Positions 1 to 9,279 are shown, counted from the first letter of the stretch. The stretch is DNA of 64,000 nucleotides from Streptomyces sp. NBC_01498 (GCF_036327775.1 NZ_CP109598.1:558001-622000); one strand, 5' to 3'. Notes: a model not told the origin generated them from the letters alone. Made by a program: numbers and translations.

Positions 1-1170
1 CTGCACCCGCACGACATCCGGCGGATGAACGACCTGTTGCTGAGGCTGCGGGACAAGGGCAACACGGTGCTGGTCGTCGAGCACAAGCCGGAGGTCGTCG
101 CGATCGCCGACCATGTGGTCGACCTGGGGCCCGGCGCCGGTACGGACGGCGGGCGGGTCTGCTACACGGGTGACGTGGCGGGGCTGCGCGCGTCCGGCAC
201 CCTGACCGGGCGGCATCTCGAACACCGGGCGAAACTGCGGGAGTCGGTGCGTGAGCCGAGCGGACAGCTGTCCGTGGAGGGCGCCGGTCTGCACAATCTG
301 AAGAACGTGAGCGTCGACATCCCGACCGGCGTGCTGAGCGTGATCACGGGAGTCGCCGGATCGGGCAAGTCGTCGCTGATCCATGGCTATCTCTCCGGCC
401 GGGACGGTGTCGTGGTGGCGGACCAGTCGCCGATCCGGGGATCGCGGCGGAGCAACCCGGCCACGTACACAGGGCTGTTGGGCCCGATCCGTACGGCGTT
501 CGCCAAGGCCAACGGCGTCAAGGCGGCGCTGTTCAGCGCCAATTCGGAGGGTGCCTGCCCCAACTGCAACGGCCTGGGGCTCGTGTACACCGATCTCGCG
601 ATGATGGCGGGCGTCGCGTCGGTGTGCGAGGAGTGCGAGGGCAAGCGGTTCACGCCCGAGGTGCTCACGTACCGGCTGAACGGCAAGAACATCAGCGAGG
701 TGCTGTCCATGTCGGTGGCGGAGGCCTACGACTCCTTCACCTCCGGTCAGGCGCACGCGATTCTCGGCCGGCTCACCGATGTGGGGCTGAGCTATCTGCG
801 TCTCGGCCAGCCGTTGAACACCCTGTCCGGCGGCGAGCGGCAACGGCTGAAGCTGGCGATCCAGATGGCCGAGAAGTCGTCGGTCTACATCCTGGACGAG
901 CCGACGACCGGGCTGCACATGGCGGACGTGGACAAACTCCTCGCGCTGCTCGACCGGTTGGTGGACGCGGGCAACACCGTCGTCGTGATCGAGCACCATC
1001 TGGCGGTGATGGCCCACGCGGACTGGCTGGTCGACCTGGGGCCGGGCGGCGGTCACGACGGCGGCCGGATCGTCTTCACCGGCACACCGGCCGACCTGGT
1101 GGCCCACTCGGACACGGTCACGGCGCGGCACCTGCGGGAGTACGTCGGAGGGTACGTCGAGGGCGCCTGA
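1..1170 (+). CDS. UvrA-like ATPase (excinuclease ABC subunit A family), 3' part
   Basis: The gene runs in from the left edge; 389 residues are visible. They hold the end of the first ATPase domain (VVEHKP near residue 25), then the complete second domain: Walker [10 protein letters not shown] near 117, zinc-binding cysteine pairs CPNC and CEEC near 186-212, signature LSGGERQRL near 275 and Walker B VYILDEP near 295. UvrA proteins are DNA-damage-scanning ABC ATPases. Actinomycetes also carry shorter UvrA paralogues linked to drug resistance (DrrC type). With the N-terminus missing I cannot decide between the two; the short gap between the domains favours the short UvrA-like group. No UvrB or UvrC gene is next to it. 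Confidence 0.9.
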   Translation: MHPHDIRRMNDLLLRLRDKGNTVLVVEHKPEVVAIADHVVDLGPGAGTDGGRVCYTGDVAGLRASGTLTGRHLEHRAKLRESVREPSGQLSVEGAGLHNLKNVSVDIPTGVLSVITGVAGSGKSSLIHGYLSGRDGVVVADQSPIRGSRRSNPATYTGLLGPIRTAFAKANGVKAALFSANSEGACPNCNGLGLVYTDLAMMAGVASVCEECEGKRFTPEVLTYRLNGKNISEVLSMSVAEAYDSFTSGQAHAILGRLTDVGLSYLRLGQPLNTLSGGERQRLKLAIQMAEKSSVYILDEPTTGLHMADVDKLLALLDRLVDAGNTVVVIEHHLAVMAHADWLVDLGPGGGHDGGRIVFTGTPADLVAHSDTVTARHLREYVGGYVEGA

Positions 1171-1713
1171 CGGGGGCCGGAGGGCGTACGACGACGCGTG
1201 GCCGACACGGGGCAGCGGCTGAACGGGATCGTGGTCGCGAGCGGGCGTACGGCTCCCGGGGAGTGCCTGGTCACGGGAGTGCGGGAGCGGTGGGGTCGAT
1301 GCTTCGGACCACCGCGACCAGTCCGGCCACCACGGGCGACCCGGCCACCGGCCTGTCGGCATTCGCCCTGCTCTCGGACGCGGGCCCCACCTCGGCCGGC
1401 CCGCGCGTGGTGCACCACCCCCCGCGCGCCGCCCTGCGCCGCCCTGCGCCGGCACGCGTCGGCACGCGCCGGCGGATGTCGGCACGCGGCGGCGGAGGTG
1501 GTGATCCGGAGCGAGCCCCGATTCGCTCAACTTCCCTTTCCCTCAAGCGGGTTGACTACGGTGAGCCGGACGGGAGCCGCAGGCCGTTTTCCTGCGGAGC
1601 AAGCTTTCGTCAAGCGCCCGGCAAGGCTTCCGCGTCGCCTCTCGGGAATGTCTTCCCTCGCACGGGATCCGTTCGGGTTCTGTGCGGACGGAGTCGATTT
1701 CACCGGGGGAGAC
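1171..1713. other. Intergenic stretch without a recognised gene
   Basis: This 543-base gap holds no ORF with convincing coding signs. It has a small repeat cluster at 1431-1490 (listed separately), a perfect 7-bp hairpin at 1577-1597 (CCGCAGG / CCTGCGG, loop CCGTTTT) and a lone TTGACT at 1552-1557 with no good -10 partner. The promoter of the gene starting at 1714 probably lies here. Confidence 0.6.
1431..1490. repeat. Short tandem decamer repeats
   Basis: GCCCTGCGCC occurs twice in tandem at 1431-1450. It is followed by GGCACGCG-headed decamers at 1451, 1461 and 1481. The array is non-coding and no function is evident. Confidence 0.6.
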
Positions 1714-3000
1714 ATGTCAGTGAGGGATGTCGGAGACAGTACGGACGTCGCCGTGCGCCGGGCGACGGAGGAGGGACGCGCGGTGAGCGGCGGGCCGTGG
1801 GTGACGCTGCCGGGGCAGAAGCGGGTGCTCGTCCTCGTGCACACGGAGGTGTACGGCAGGCGGCTGCGCGACCTGCTGCCGCTGCTGGAGTCCGATCTGC
1901 GGATCGAGGTGGTGTTCACGGTCGCCCCGCACGCGTTCAACGACGGCGCGGCGCGATTCCTGCGGGAGCTGGGCGCGACGGTGCTGCCCTGGCAGGACGC
2001 GGTCCGCACCGCGTTCGACCTGGTGCTGGCCGCGGGGTCGCGGGGAATGGAGCAGGTGCGGGGGCCGCTCGTCAGGATCTCCCACGGCGCGGGGCACATG
2101 TCCCTGGAGCGGGTGTCGCACGGCTCCGAGGGCGGGAGCGTGACGGACGGCGTTCGGGGACCCGCCGGTATCACCGGCCCCGGCTATCTGACCTGGAACG
2201 GGGTGGTGGTGCCCCGTGCGGTCGCTCTGCCGCACCATGACGACCTCGCGGCCCTGCGACGGTGGTGCCCGCAGGCGCTGCCGGTGGCCGAGGTGGTGGG
2301 TGATCCCGCCTACGACCGGATCGCGGCGAGCCTGCCGCTCCGGGAGCGCTACCGGGCAGCGCTGGGCCTGCGGACGGACGAGCATCTGGTGCTGGCGACC
2401 ATGACCTGGGGCCGACGCTCGTCGTTCGGCCAACTGGATTCGCTGTTGCCGCGGTTACTGACGGAACTGCCCGGCCGGAGGTTCCGGACGGCGCTGCTCG
2501 TTCATCCCAACGTGTGGTCGTTCCATGGGAGTTGGCAGGTCCGGGCGTGGCTCGCCGACTGCCGGCGGGCGGGGGTGGTGGTGCTTCCGCCCGCGGTCGA
2601 CTGGCGGGCCCCGCTGATCGCCGCCGACTCGGTGATCGGGGATTACGGTTCGCTGACGCTGTACGCGACGATGACGGACGCGCCCATCCTGCTGACGCGC
2701 TATCCGCACGGTGACGCCAATCCCGTGTCGCCGGGTGTCGCGATGGCGCTCGCCACGCCCGCGCTGTCGCTGTCCCGGCGGCTGGACGAGCAGCTCGACT
2801 ACGCGGCGGCGCGGTATCCGCGTGAGGAGTACGCGCGGATCGGTGCCCGGCTCTCCTCCGAGCCGGGAGCCTTCAACCGGAACATGCGCGGACTGATGTA
2901 CCGGCTGCTGGGGCTGGGTCAGCCCGCGTTCGCACCCACCACCGAACCGGTGCCGCTGCCGCCCGCGCTGCACGAGTTCGAAGAACTGGGGGCGGCGTGA
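1714..3000 (+). CDS. CDP-glycerol glycerophosphotransferase-like protein (GT-B fold)
   Basis: The product has 428 residues and no signal peptide or membrane segment. The ATG at 1714 is preceded by GGGGGA at 1705-1710. The first half looks like a Rossmann domain (VLVLVHTEVYG near residue 35; RISHGAGHMS near 125). The second half contains VIGDYGSLTLYATMTDAPIL, which matches the donor-site pattern of the teichoic-acid CDP-glycerol transferase/GT-B fold. I infer a polyol- or sugar-phosphate transferase of unknown acceptor. A TTA leucine codon at 2455-2457 suggests control by the bldA tRNA, as in the two regulators that follow. The stop codon overlaps the start of the next gene (GTGA), so the two are probably translated together. 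Confidence 0.6.
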   Translation: MSVRDVGDSTDVAVRRATEEGRAVSGGPWVTLPGQKRVLVLVHTEVYGRRLRDLLPLLESDLRIEVVFTVAPHAFNDGAARFLRELGATVLPWQDAVRTAFDLVLAAGSRGMEQVRGPLVRISHGAGHMSLERVSHGSEGGSVTDGVRGPAGITGPGYLTWNGVVVPRAVALPHHDDLAALRRWCPQALPVAEVVGDPAYDRIAASLPLRERYRAALGLRTDEHLVLATMTWGRRSSFGQLDSLLPRLLTELPGRRFRTALLVHPNVWSFHGSWQVRAWLADCRRAGVVVLPPAVDWRAPLIAADSVIGDYGSLTLYATMTDAPILLTRYPHGDANPVSPGVAMALATPALSLSRRLDEQLDYAAARYPREEYARIGARLSSEPGAFNRNMRGLMYRLLGLGQPAFAPTTEPVPLPPALHEFEELGAA

Positions 3001-3392
3001 GCGGACGGCGGGACGCGAGGGCGCCGGACGCGCACATGATCGGGGCGGACCGGGCCGTCCTCCCCGATCACGTCCGTGTCGACCTCGACAGTGACGCCTC
3101 CGCGGCGTGGCTCGAGTGCGCGGACGTGCTGTACGGCACCGGTGAACCGGCCATGGCGGCGCGGGTGTTGGACGCCCACCCCGGCTGTCTGCTGGCCAGT
3201 GTCCGGGACCGCGTGGACGGCCGCTGCACGGCGGCGGCCCGGGGTGTCCCCCGGACCGTCGAGGTCGGCCGGGTACGGGACGAACGGGATCACGCGCTGG
3301 TCGTCTCGGCGCTCTACCGGCTGTTGCTGGCGCTCAGAGGGGGTCCGGGGCCCGTAGGCGTTCCTCCAGACGCGCGGCGTCCGTCGGACTGA
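2997..3392 (+). CDS. Small hypothetical protein coupled to the transferase-like gene
   Basis: This 131-residue protein starts at a GTG overlapping the upstream stop (GTGA), a typical translational-coupling arrangement. I recognise no domain. The sequence is charged, with a helical stretch near residues 45-60 (AMAARVLDAHPGCLL) and a leucine-rich segment near 105-115; there is no signal peptide. Its last 59 bases overlap, tail to tail, the 3' end of the STAND regulator gene on the other strand, so the C-terminal tail is antisense to that gene. It is probably a partner of the protein at 1714-3000. Confidence 0.5.
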   Translation: MSGRRDARAPDAHMIGADRAVLPDHVRVDLDSDASAAWLECADVLYGTGEPAMAARVLDAHPGCLLASVRDRVDGRCTAAARGVPRTVEVGRVRDERDHALVVSALYRLLLALRGGPGPVGVPPDARRPSD

Positions 3393-5682
3393 CCGGGGCG
3401 TAGCGGGCCAGGGACTGTTCGTACCAGTCCCTGGCCCGCTGCGTGTCGCCCCTCTCCTGGGCCGTCTCGCCGAGCATCTCCAGGACCCGCCCCTGCCAGT
3501 GGACCGAACCGGTGTCCGCGAACTCCGAGAGCGCCAAGCCCAGTAACCGCTCGGCGGTGGCGAAGTCCCTTGTTGCGGGGGCCGCGTGGGCGCGGCCCAG
3601 GAAGGCCAGCGCTCGCGCGGCGTCGTACGGATCGGGTACCGCGCGCAGGTCGGCGCGGGCGCGGGTGAGAAGCGCGACGGCCTTCCCGGACTCGCCGGAG
3701 GCGAGCGCGATGTCGCCGAGGCACAGTCGCGACAGCGCGGCGCCCCGTACGTAACCGATCTCCTCCCGCAGCCCGAGGGCCTCGGTGAACAGGGTGGTGG
3801 CGGTCCCGAGCCGTCCCGCGAGCCGGTGGGACTGTCCCAGACCGTGCAGCGCCTGGGCTTGAGTACGCCGGTTGCCGTCGCGGCGGGCGCCTTCCAGAGC
3901 CTGGGTGAACCAGCCGATCGCCTCGTCGTGACTGCCGGAGTTGTAGAGGCCGCTGCCTCCGGTGGTGAGCATCCGGCTCACCGCCTCCGGGTGGCCCGCC
4001 CGCTCGGCGGCGGCCAGTCCCAGGCGGTGGGCCTCGACCCAGAGGTCGTACGGCCTGGTCCGGAGGAACAGCGGCTGCATGCCGTCCACGATCTGCCATG
4101 CGGTCGCGTGCCAGCCCCGGTCGACGGCGGTTCTCAGCAGGTCCATGAGATGCAGGCGTTCGGTGTCGAGCCAGGCCAGTGCGGCGGAGGGGTCGGCGAA
4201 GCGGCGTACGGCGACCGGGGTCCGCGCGTAGTCCCGGCGCAGTCTGCGGCGGGACGGGGAGAGCAGCGCCTCCGCGGCCGTGGCCGAGGCCACGTACCAG
4301 TCCGCGACCCGGCGCAGGACGCTCTCGCACGCTTCCGGTGTGTCCCGTGCGGCGGCGAGTTGGGCGGCGTGCAGGCGTACGAGATCGTGGAAGCGGTAGC
4401 GGTCGGGCCCCAGTTCCTCCACGAGATTGACCTCGATCAGCTCGTCCAACAGCCGATCGGCCCGCTCCACGCTCAGGGCGCAGGCCGCCGCCGCGACGGC
4501 GGCCGGGAACTCGGCGACCGGTGGCAGGCCCAACTGCCGGTAGCCTCTGGCGGTTTCGTCGGACAACACCTCGTACGACCCGTCCAGTGCCCGCTCCACG
4601 GCTTGCTCCCCTCCGGCGTCCAGGGCGGCCAGCCGGCCGCCCTCCCGGCTCATCGCCCGGGTCATCGCGGTCAGTGACTGCCGGGGACGCGCGGCCATCC
4701 GGGCCCCGGCGACGCAGAGTGCGAGTGGCAACCCGGCGCAGAGCCGGGCCAGTTGGTGCGCCGTCTCGCGCTCGCGGGCCACGCGTTCGTCGCCGAGGCG
4801 ACGGGTCAGCAGTTCCACGGCGGAGGCCGGATCGAGGATGCCCAGATGATGGAAGGCCGCGCCGTCGACACCGAGCCCGGGAAGCTGGTTCCTGCTGGTC
4901 ACCACCGTGAGAGCGGTGGCGGCCGAGGGGAGCAGGGGGCGGATCTGCGCGGCGCTGAGCGCGTTGTCCAGGTGTACGGCGATGCGCAGGCCGGTCGTGA
5001 CGGTGCGCCAGAGGGCGGCCTGTTCGGCCGCCGCCGCGGGCACCTGGTCCAGGCCGAACGCCCGCAGGAACTGGCCCAGTACGGCGCCCGGTCCCACGGG
5101 TCCGTCCTTCGAATGGCCACGCAGATCGGCGTACAGCTGACCGTCCGGATAGTCGGCGGTGAGCCCGTGCAGCCAACGCGACACCAGGGCGGTCTTGCCG
5201 ACTCCGGCCGCGCCGGTGACGACGACCGTCAGCGCCGAGGCGCCCGGGTGGGCGGAGCGGAGGGACTCCAGGGCCCCGAGATCGGACAGCCGGTTGGTGA
5301 AGTGGGCGGGGCCGGGGATGAGTTGACGGGGTACGGGTGGTGCGGGGCGTCGTTCGCCGGTGTGGACGTGTACGCCGCCATGGATCTCACCCGCCTGGAT
5401 GGCGGTGCCGTCGATGCTCGCGCCGCCCGCGATGGAGTTGGCGGCGGACACGGAGGGACCGGCCGGGGTCATGAGAGTCAGCCACAGGCGCAGCGCCTCG
5501 GCCAGTTCGGGCCGGGCGTCGGCCTCGGCCAGGAGGCTTCCGGCGAGCGCGGACGCCGTGGCCGTGTCCCAGGGCCCTCGTGGAAGCGACTCGCCGGGCG
5601 CCAGACCTGCCAGGGTCCGACGGGCCGTCTCGTCGGCCCTGCCCAGTGCGCCCGCCAATGCGGGCACCGTCAACCGGTCCAT
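3334..5682 (-). CDS. AfsR-like STAND protein: NB-ARC ATPase with TPR repeats, no DNA-binding domain
   Basis: The product has 782 residues from the ATG at 5682, which is preceded by AGGGGGG; longer in-frame extensions start inside the repeat-rich intergenic DNA and look spurious. The N-terminal 120 residues include the motif NSIAGGASIDGTAIQAGEIH (81-100) that often precedes actinobacterial NB-ARC domains. A P-loop GAAGVGKT lies at 157-164, a Walker-B-like RIAVHLDNA at 233-241 and LTVVTSRN at 258-265. TPR-type helical repeats fill roughly 500-780. This is the AfsR architecture without the SARP head. It is divergent from a full SARP-STAND gene and may modulate it. It carries a TTA codon (plus-strand 3544-3546). 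Confidence 0.8.
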   Translation of the reverse strand: MDRLTVPALAGALGRADETARRTLAGLAPGESLPRGPWDTATASALAGSLLAEADARPELAEALRLWLTLMTPAGPSVSAANSIAGGASIDGTAIQAGEIHGGVHVHTGERRPAPPVPRQLIPGPAHFTNRLSDLGALESLRSAHPGASALTVVVTGAAGVGKTALVSRWLHGLTADYPDGQLYADLRGHSKDGPVGPGAVLGQFLRAFGLDQVPAAAAEQAALWRTVTTGLRIAVHLDNALSAAQIRPLLPSAATALTVVTSRNQLPGLGVDGAAFHHLGILDPASAVELLTRRLGDERVARERETAHQLARLCAGLPLALCVAGARMAARPRQSLTAMTRAMSREGGRLAALDAGGEQAVERALDGSYEVLSDETARGYRQLGLPPVAEFPAAVAAAACALSVERADRLLDELIEVNLVEELGPDRYRFHDLVRLHAAQLAAARDTPEACESVLRRVADWYVASATAAEALLSPSRRRLRRDYARTPVAVRRFADPSAALAWLDTERLHLMDLLRTAVDRGWHATAWQIVDGMQPLFLRTRPYDLWVEAHRLGLAAAERAGHPEAVSRMLTTGGSGLYNSGSHDEAIGWFTQALEGARRDGNRRTQAQALHGLGQSHRLAGRLGTATTLFTEALGLREEIGYVRGAALSRLCLGDIALASGESGKAVALLTRARADLRAVPDPYDAARALAFLGRAHAAPATRDFATAERLLGLALSEFADTGSVHWQGRVLEMLGETAQERGDTQRARDWYEQSLARYAPVSPTDAARLEERLRAPDPL

Positions 5683-6020
5683 GCCGCCGCCCCCCTGCGC
5701 CGTCCGCGTCAACTCCTCACGGTAGAGCCACGATCGCTCCGTGTGTATGCCCGAGCACCATCCGTACGGGTCCGTTCGCCGCCCGTACGGGTCCGGTACG
5801 GGTCCGGCGCGGATTGCGTACGGGCGCCGTACGGGCGCTGTACGAGTGCGGCTCCGGGCGCCGACCAGTTCTGCGCGAATTCCGCACGACACCGCAAGAG
5901 TGTGACGAAATCAGACACATTTCGGCCAATAAATATCCCGAGTTGAGCATCACTATCGATCGAAGTTGACCGCATGTCACTCTTGAGACACGCGGGGTGA
6001 ACCGGCTACGGGGGGTGCTG
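5683..6020. other. Divergent intergenic region of the two AfsR-like genes
   Basis: This 338-base gap separates the two regulator start codons. Its left half holds the 11-bp repeat array at 5763-5849. Its right half is clearly less G+C rich (CCAATAAATATCCC near 5925 and ATCACTATCGATCG near 5950) and probably contains the promoter of the SARP gene. No ORF within it looks real. Confidence 0.7.
5763..5849. promoter_or_regulatory. 11-bp-phased direct repeats, candidate SARP/AfsR-type operator
   Basis: Six copies of an 11-mer of the form NGTACGRGYSC begin at 5763, 5784, 5795, 5817, 5828 and 5839. The last three are in perfect tandem (CGTACGGGCGC twice, then TGTACGAGTGC), the pair at 5784/5795 is in tandem, and 5795 to 5817 is exactly two units. 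Only the first copy is one base out of phase. SARP regulators are known to bind direct repeats spaced by one helical turn (11 bp), and a SARP gene starts about 170 bases away. That binding occurs here is inference. Confidence 0.6.
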
Positions 6021-9000
6021 GTGGACTTCGAGATCCTGATCCTGGGGCCGGTGGAGTTGCGGCGGAACGGGTTCCGGGAGATGTACGGCTCCGCCAAGGC
6101 CGTCCGCATGCTGGCCGCGCTGGCGCTCGACGTCGGCCGCGCCGTGCCCCTGGACACACTTGTCGAGCGCCTGTGGGACGACCGGCCACCCGGGAAGCCG
6201 GGTGCGTCCCTCCACTCGTACGCGACCCGGATCCGCACCCGTCTGGGCGCCGACCGGCTGCGGCACGAAGCCCACGCGTACACGCTGGACGTCGAGCCGG
6301 ACGCGGTGGACCGGCACCGTCATGATCGGCTGGTCGCCCAGGCCGGCTCACTGGCCGCCAGCGGCGACGACCCTCAGGCACTGACCCTTCTCCGGCAGGC
6401 CGACGCCCTGTGGCGTGGCAAGCCCCTCACCGGCATGACGGGACTGTGGGTGGACCGCGTGCGCCACGCGCTCGGCGAGCGCAGACTCACGGCCACCCTG
6501 CTGCGGACCGAGATCGAATTGCGCATGGGCCACTTCGCGGACGTGGCGGGTGCGTTGTCCGACCTGATCGTCCGCCGTCCGGCGGACGAGGTGATCACCC
6601 GGCAGTACATGACGGCCTCCTACGGATGCGGACGGCAGACGGACGCGCTGCGCGCGTACGAGACGCTGCGGCGGCTGTTGCGCGAGGAGGGTACGGAACC
6701 GGGCGAGGCCGTCACCCGTGCGTACCGCGCCGTCCTGGATCGCGCGCCCGTCGCCGACCTACTGACGGGCCAGGCGTCCGCGACGGGAACTCCCGCGCCC
6801 AACACCCTTCCGGCACATGGCGAGTTGATCGGCCGCGCCGAGGAACTGCGCGCGCTCCGCAAGCCGTCGTCCGGCACCGTCGCCCTGCACGCCATCTCCG
6901 GAATGGCGGGTACCGGAAAGAGCCTGCTCGCCCTGCACACCGCCCGGCGGCTCGCCAGGCACTACCCGGACGCGGCGCTCTACGTCAACCTCGCCGCCCA
7001 CGCGTCGGGACGGGACCCGCTGACACCTGAGGCCGCCCTGGCCGCGCTGTTACGGCAGTTGGGGGTGACGGCCGCCGGGATACCCCATGACCTGGCGGAC
7101 CTCGTCAGCCTCTGGCGCACGCTGCTCAGCGCCCGCCGCACGGTGATCATCCTCGACGACGCGTCCGACACGGCTCAGGTCCTTCCGCTGCTCCCCGGCA
7201 CGTCGCCGTCCCTGATCCTGATCACCAGCCGGCGCAGGCTGAGCGGACTTCCCGGGGCCCAGCAGCTCTTCCTGGATGTCCTTTCCACAAAGGAGGCGGT
7301 GGACCTTTTCACCAGTCTCGTCACTCCGGAACGGGCCCGGGACCAGCGCGACATCTCCGTTCTCGCGCAGCTCTGTGACCATCTTCCGTTCGCGATCGAA
7401 TTGGCCGCGGGGCGTCTCAACTCCCGCCCGGCATGGACGGTCTCGCACCTGGTGCGGCGCATGTCCAAGGAGTCGGGACGACTGGCGGAACTACGCGACG
7501 GCGGCTCCGAGATCATTTCCGCTTTCGCCATGTCGTACGACACGCTGCCCACCGATCAGAGAAGAGCGTTCCGCCTTCTCGGCCTGCACCACGGAACGGA
7601 CTTCGGCGTGCACTCGACGGCGGCGCTCACGGATCTGCCACTGGAGCGGGCCGAAAGGATCCTGGAGTCGCTCCAGGACTCGCACCTCATTCGGGAACCG
7701 ACTCCCGAGCGCTTCTCCCGGCACGATCTGATCACCGAATACGCGCTCATGCTGACCGTTTCCCATGATTCCGCGCCCGTTCGCGAGGCGGCACTCGACC
7801 GTTTGTCGGACTTCTACCTGAGGGCGGCGGCGGAGGCGGAACACGCCCTCAACCCGCTGCGCCCGCGTACCGATCTGTCGCTGCCGCCGTCGCCGTACGT
7901 CCTGCCGGACTGGGCGGAGCCGCAGCAGGCGCGCGCCTGGCTCGTCGCGGAGCACACCGCCCTCGCCGCGACCGCGCGGTACGCCCGCCGGCACGGCAGT
8001 CCGGGCCGTGCCGCTCATCTCGCCCATGTGCTGGCGGGCTTCCTGGAGTCCGAGGGGTACTGGGAGGAGGCGGAGGAACTCCACACCTTCGCCGTCGACC
8101 ACTGGCGCACGGAGGGCGACGCCGCCCGGGAGGCACGCTCGCTGATCGACCTCGCGGCGGTCCGGTCGCAGACGGGTCGGTACACCGAGGCGGAGCGGAG
8201 CGCGCGGCGCGCCCTGGGCACGGCGAGGTCCGTGGGCGACACCGAGGCGGAGGCGGAGGCCCTTCGGGCACTCGGGCTGCTCTACTGGAACACCGGCCGA
8301 CTGGACGAATCGCGTGAATGCAGCGAAGAAGCGCTGAGCATCAAACTGGCGGCCGGAGATCCCTGGCAGATCGCGCGGTACAAGAACAACCTGGGGATAA
8401 CCGTCCTGCATCTGGGCCTGAACAGAGAGGCCATGCAGCTTTTCCGGGAAGCGATGACCGGATTTGTACAGAAAATGGACCCGCGGGGCGAGACACAGGC
8501 GCTGAACAATCTCGCGGACGGATACCAACGCATGGGTGAGAGGGAAGCCGCCCACGAAACCTTCACCCGGGTACTCGATATCGCACTGCGCGTGGGAAGT
8601 CTTTCGGAACAGGCAATCGCTCAGCTGAACAAGGCGAGTACGATGCCGCCTTCGGCGAAACTCGAGGATTGTCTGCATCTGTTGCGGGAGGCGCTTTTCA
8701 CCTTCCGCAGGATAAATGATCGCCGTAACGAGGCGGTGACGCTGAACGCCGTCGGAGCGGCACTGTTCCGCGCCGGCCAGTACGCGGAGGCGGCGGCCCA
8801 CCACACCACGGCCCTCGGCCTGGCCCACCGGATCGGCATCGCACAGGAGCAGGCGTCGGCCCATTGCGGCCTCGGCTGGGCGGAACTGCGCGCGGGGAGG
8901 CGGAATGCCGCGTCACGTCAGCTGACGACAGCGTTGTCCCTTTCCCAGCGCATTCGCGCGCGCCACGAGGAAGCACTGGCATATGCCGGTTTGGGCGAAC

Positions 9001-9143
9001 TGGAACTGGCGGCCGGACGGACACGAGAAGCTCTCTCCTACTTGGAGAGGGCGCACTCCGCATTCGAGCCCATCAACAGGTTCGAGGCCGATCGGATCCG
9101 AAAGAAAATGAGCGCAATCGAAGACGCTGGTCTACACCAATAG
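6021..9143 (+). CDS. AfsR/SARP-family transcriptional regulator with NB-ARC and TPR domains
   Basis: The product has 1040 residues. The GTG at 6021 lies six bases after a GGGGG run and gives the usual SARP N-terminus (DFEILILGPVEL); an in-frame GTG at 5997 is the alternative. Domains: OmpR-type winged helix (about 1-95), bacterial transcriptional activation domain (about 95-250), NB-ARC ATPase with P-loop GMAGTGKS at 294-301 and hhhDD-type VIILDDAS near 375, then TPR repeats (about 600-1030). Such proteins activate antibiotic or developmental genes in response to phosphorylation or ATP state. A TTA codon lies at 7050-7052. It is divergent from a SARP-less paralogue, and 11-bp repeats lie between them. 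No biosynthetic cluster is adjacent. Confidence 0.88.
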   Translation: MDFEILILGPVELRRNGFREMYGSAKAVRMLAALALDVGRAVPLDTLVERLWDDRPPGKPGASLHSYATRIRTRLGADRLRHEAHAYTLDVEPDAVDRHRHDRLVAQAGSLAASGDDPQALTLLRQADALWRGKPLTGMTGLWVDRVRHALGERRLTATLLRTEIELRMGHFADVAGALSDLIVRRPADEVITRQYMTASYGCGRQTDALRAYETLRRLLREEGTEPGEAVTRAYRAVLDRAPVADLLTGQASATGTPAPNTLPAHGELIGRAEELRALRKPSSGTVALHAISGMAGTGKSLLALHTARRLARHYPDAALYVNLAAHASGRDPLTPEAALAALLRQLGVTAAGIPHDLADLVSLWRTLLSARRTVIILDDASDTAQVLPLLPGTSPSLILITSRRRLSGLPGAQQLFLDVLSTKEAVDLFTSLVTPERARDQRDISVLAQLCDHLPFAIELAAGRLNSRPAWTVSHLVRRMSKESGRLAELRDGGSEIISAFAMSYDTLPTDQRRAFRLLGLHHGTDFGVHSTAALTDLPLERAERILESLQDSHLIREPTPERFSRHDLITEYALMLTVSHDSAPVREAALDRLSDFYLRAAAEAEHALNPLRPRTDLSLPPSPYVLPDWAEPQQARAWLVAEHTALAATARYARRHGSPGRAAHLAHVLAGFLESEGYWEEAEELHTFAVDHWRTEGDAAREARSLIDLAAVRSQTGRYTEAERSARRALGTARSVGDTEAEAEALRALGLLYWNTGRLDESRECSEEALSIKLAAGDPWQIARYKNNLGITVLHLGLNREAMQLFREAMTGFVQKMDPRGETQALNNLADGYQRMGEREAAHETFTRVLDIALRVGSLSEQAIAQLNKASTMPPSAKLEDCLHLLREALFTFRRINDRRNEAVTLNAVGAALFRAGQYAEAAAHHTTALGLAHRIGIAQEQASAHCGLGWAELRAGRRNAASRQLTTALSLSQRIRARHEEALAYAGLGELELAAGRTREALSYLERAHSAFEPINRFEADRIRKKMSAIEDAGLHQ

Positions 9144-9165
9144 GGTGAGCGAAGAACGGTCGTAC

Positions 9166-9199
9166 ACCGATCCAGATCGGTCGCGAATCGCTCTCGATT
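9166..9199. repeat. Two successive inverted repeats after the SARP gene
   Basis: ACCGATC-CA-GATCGGT (9166-9181) is a perfect palindrome with a 2-base centre. AATCG-CTCT-CGATT (9186-9199) follows five bases later. They lie 23 bases after the SARP stop codon. They could be a weak terminator or a protein-binding site. Confidence 0.4.
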
Positions 9200-9279
9200 T
9201 GCATACTCGGGCACTCGGATGATCTTATTCGGGCATAGATCGTACTGGCTTTCGAGCCCGCCCCCGAAGGATCTCCCGA

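Noticed and set aside
3586..4677. Long plus-strand frame opposite the STAND gene
   Set aside because: Antisense shadow of a gene with clear NB-ARC and TPR features.
7491..8864. 457-codon minus-strand frame opposite the SARP gene
   Set aside because: Antisense shadow; no ribosome site and low-complexity composition.
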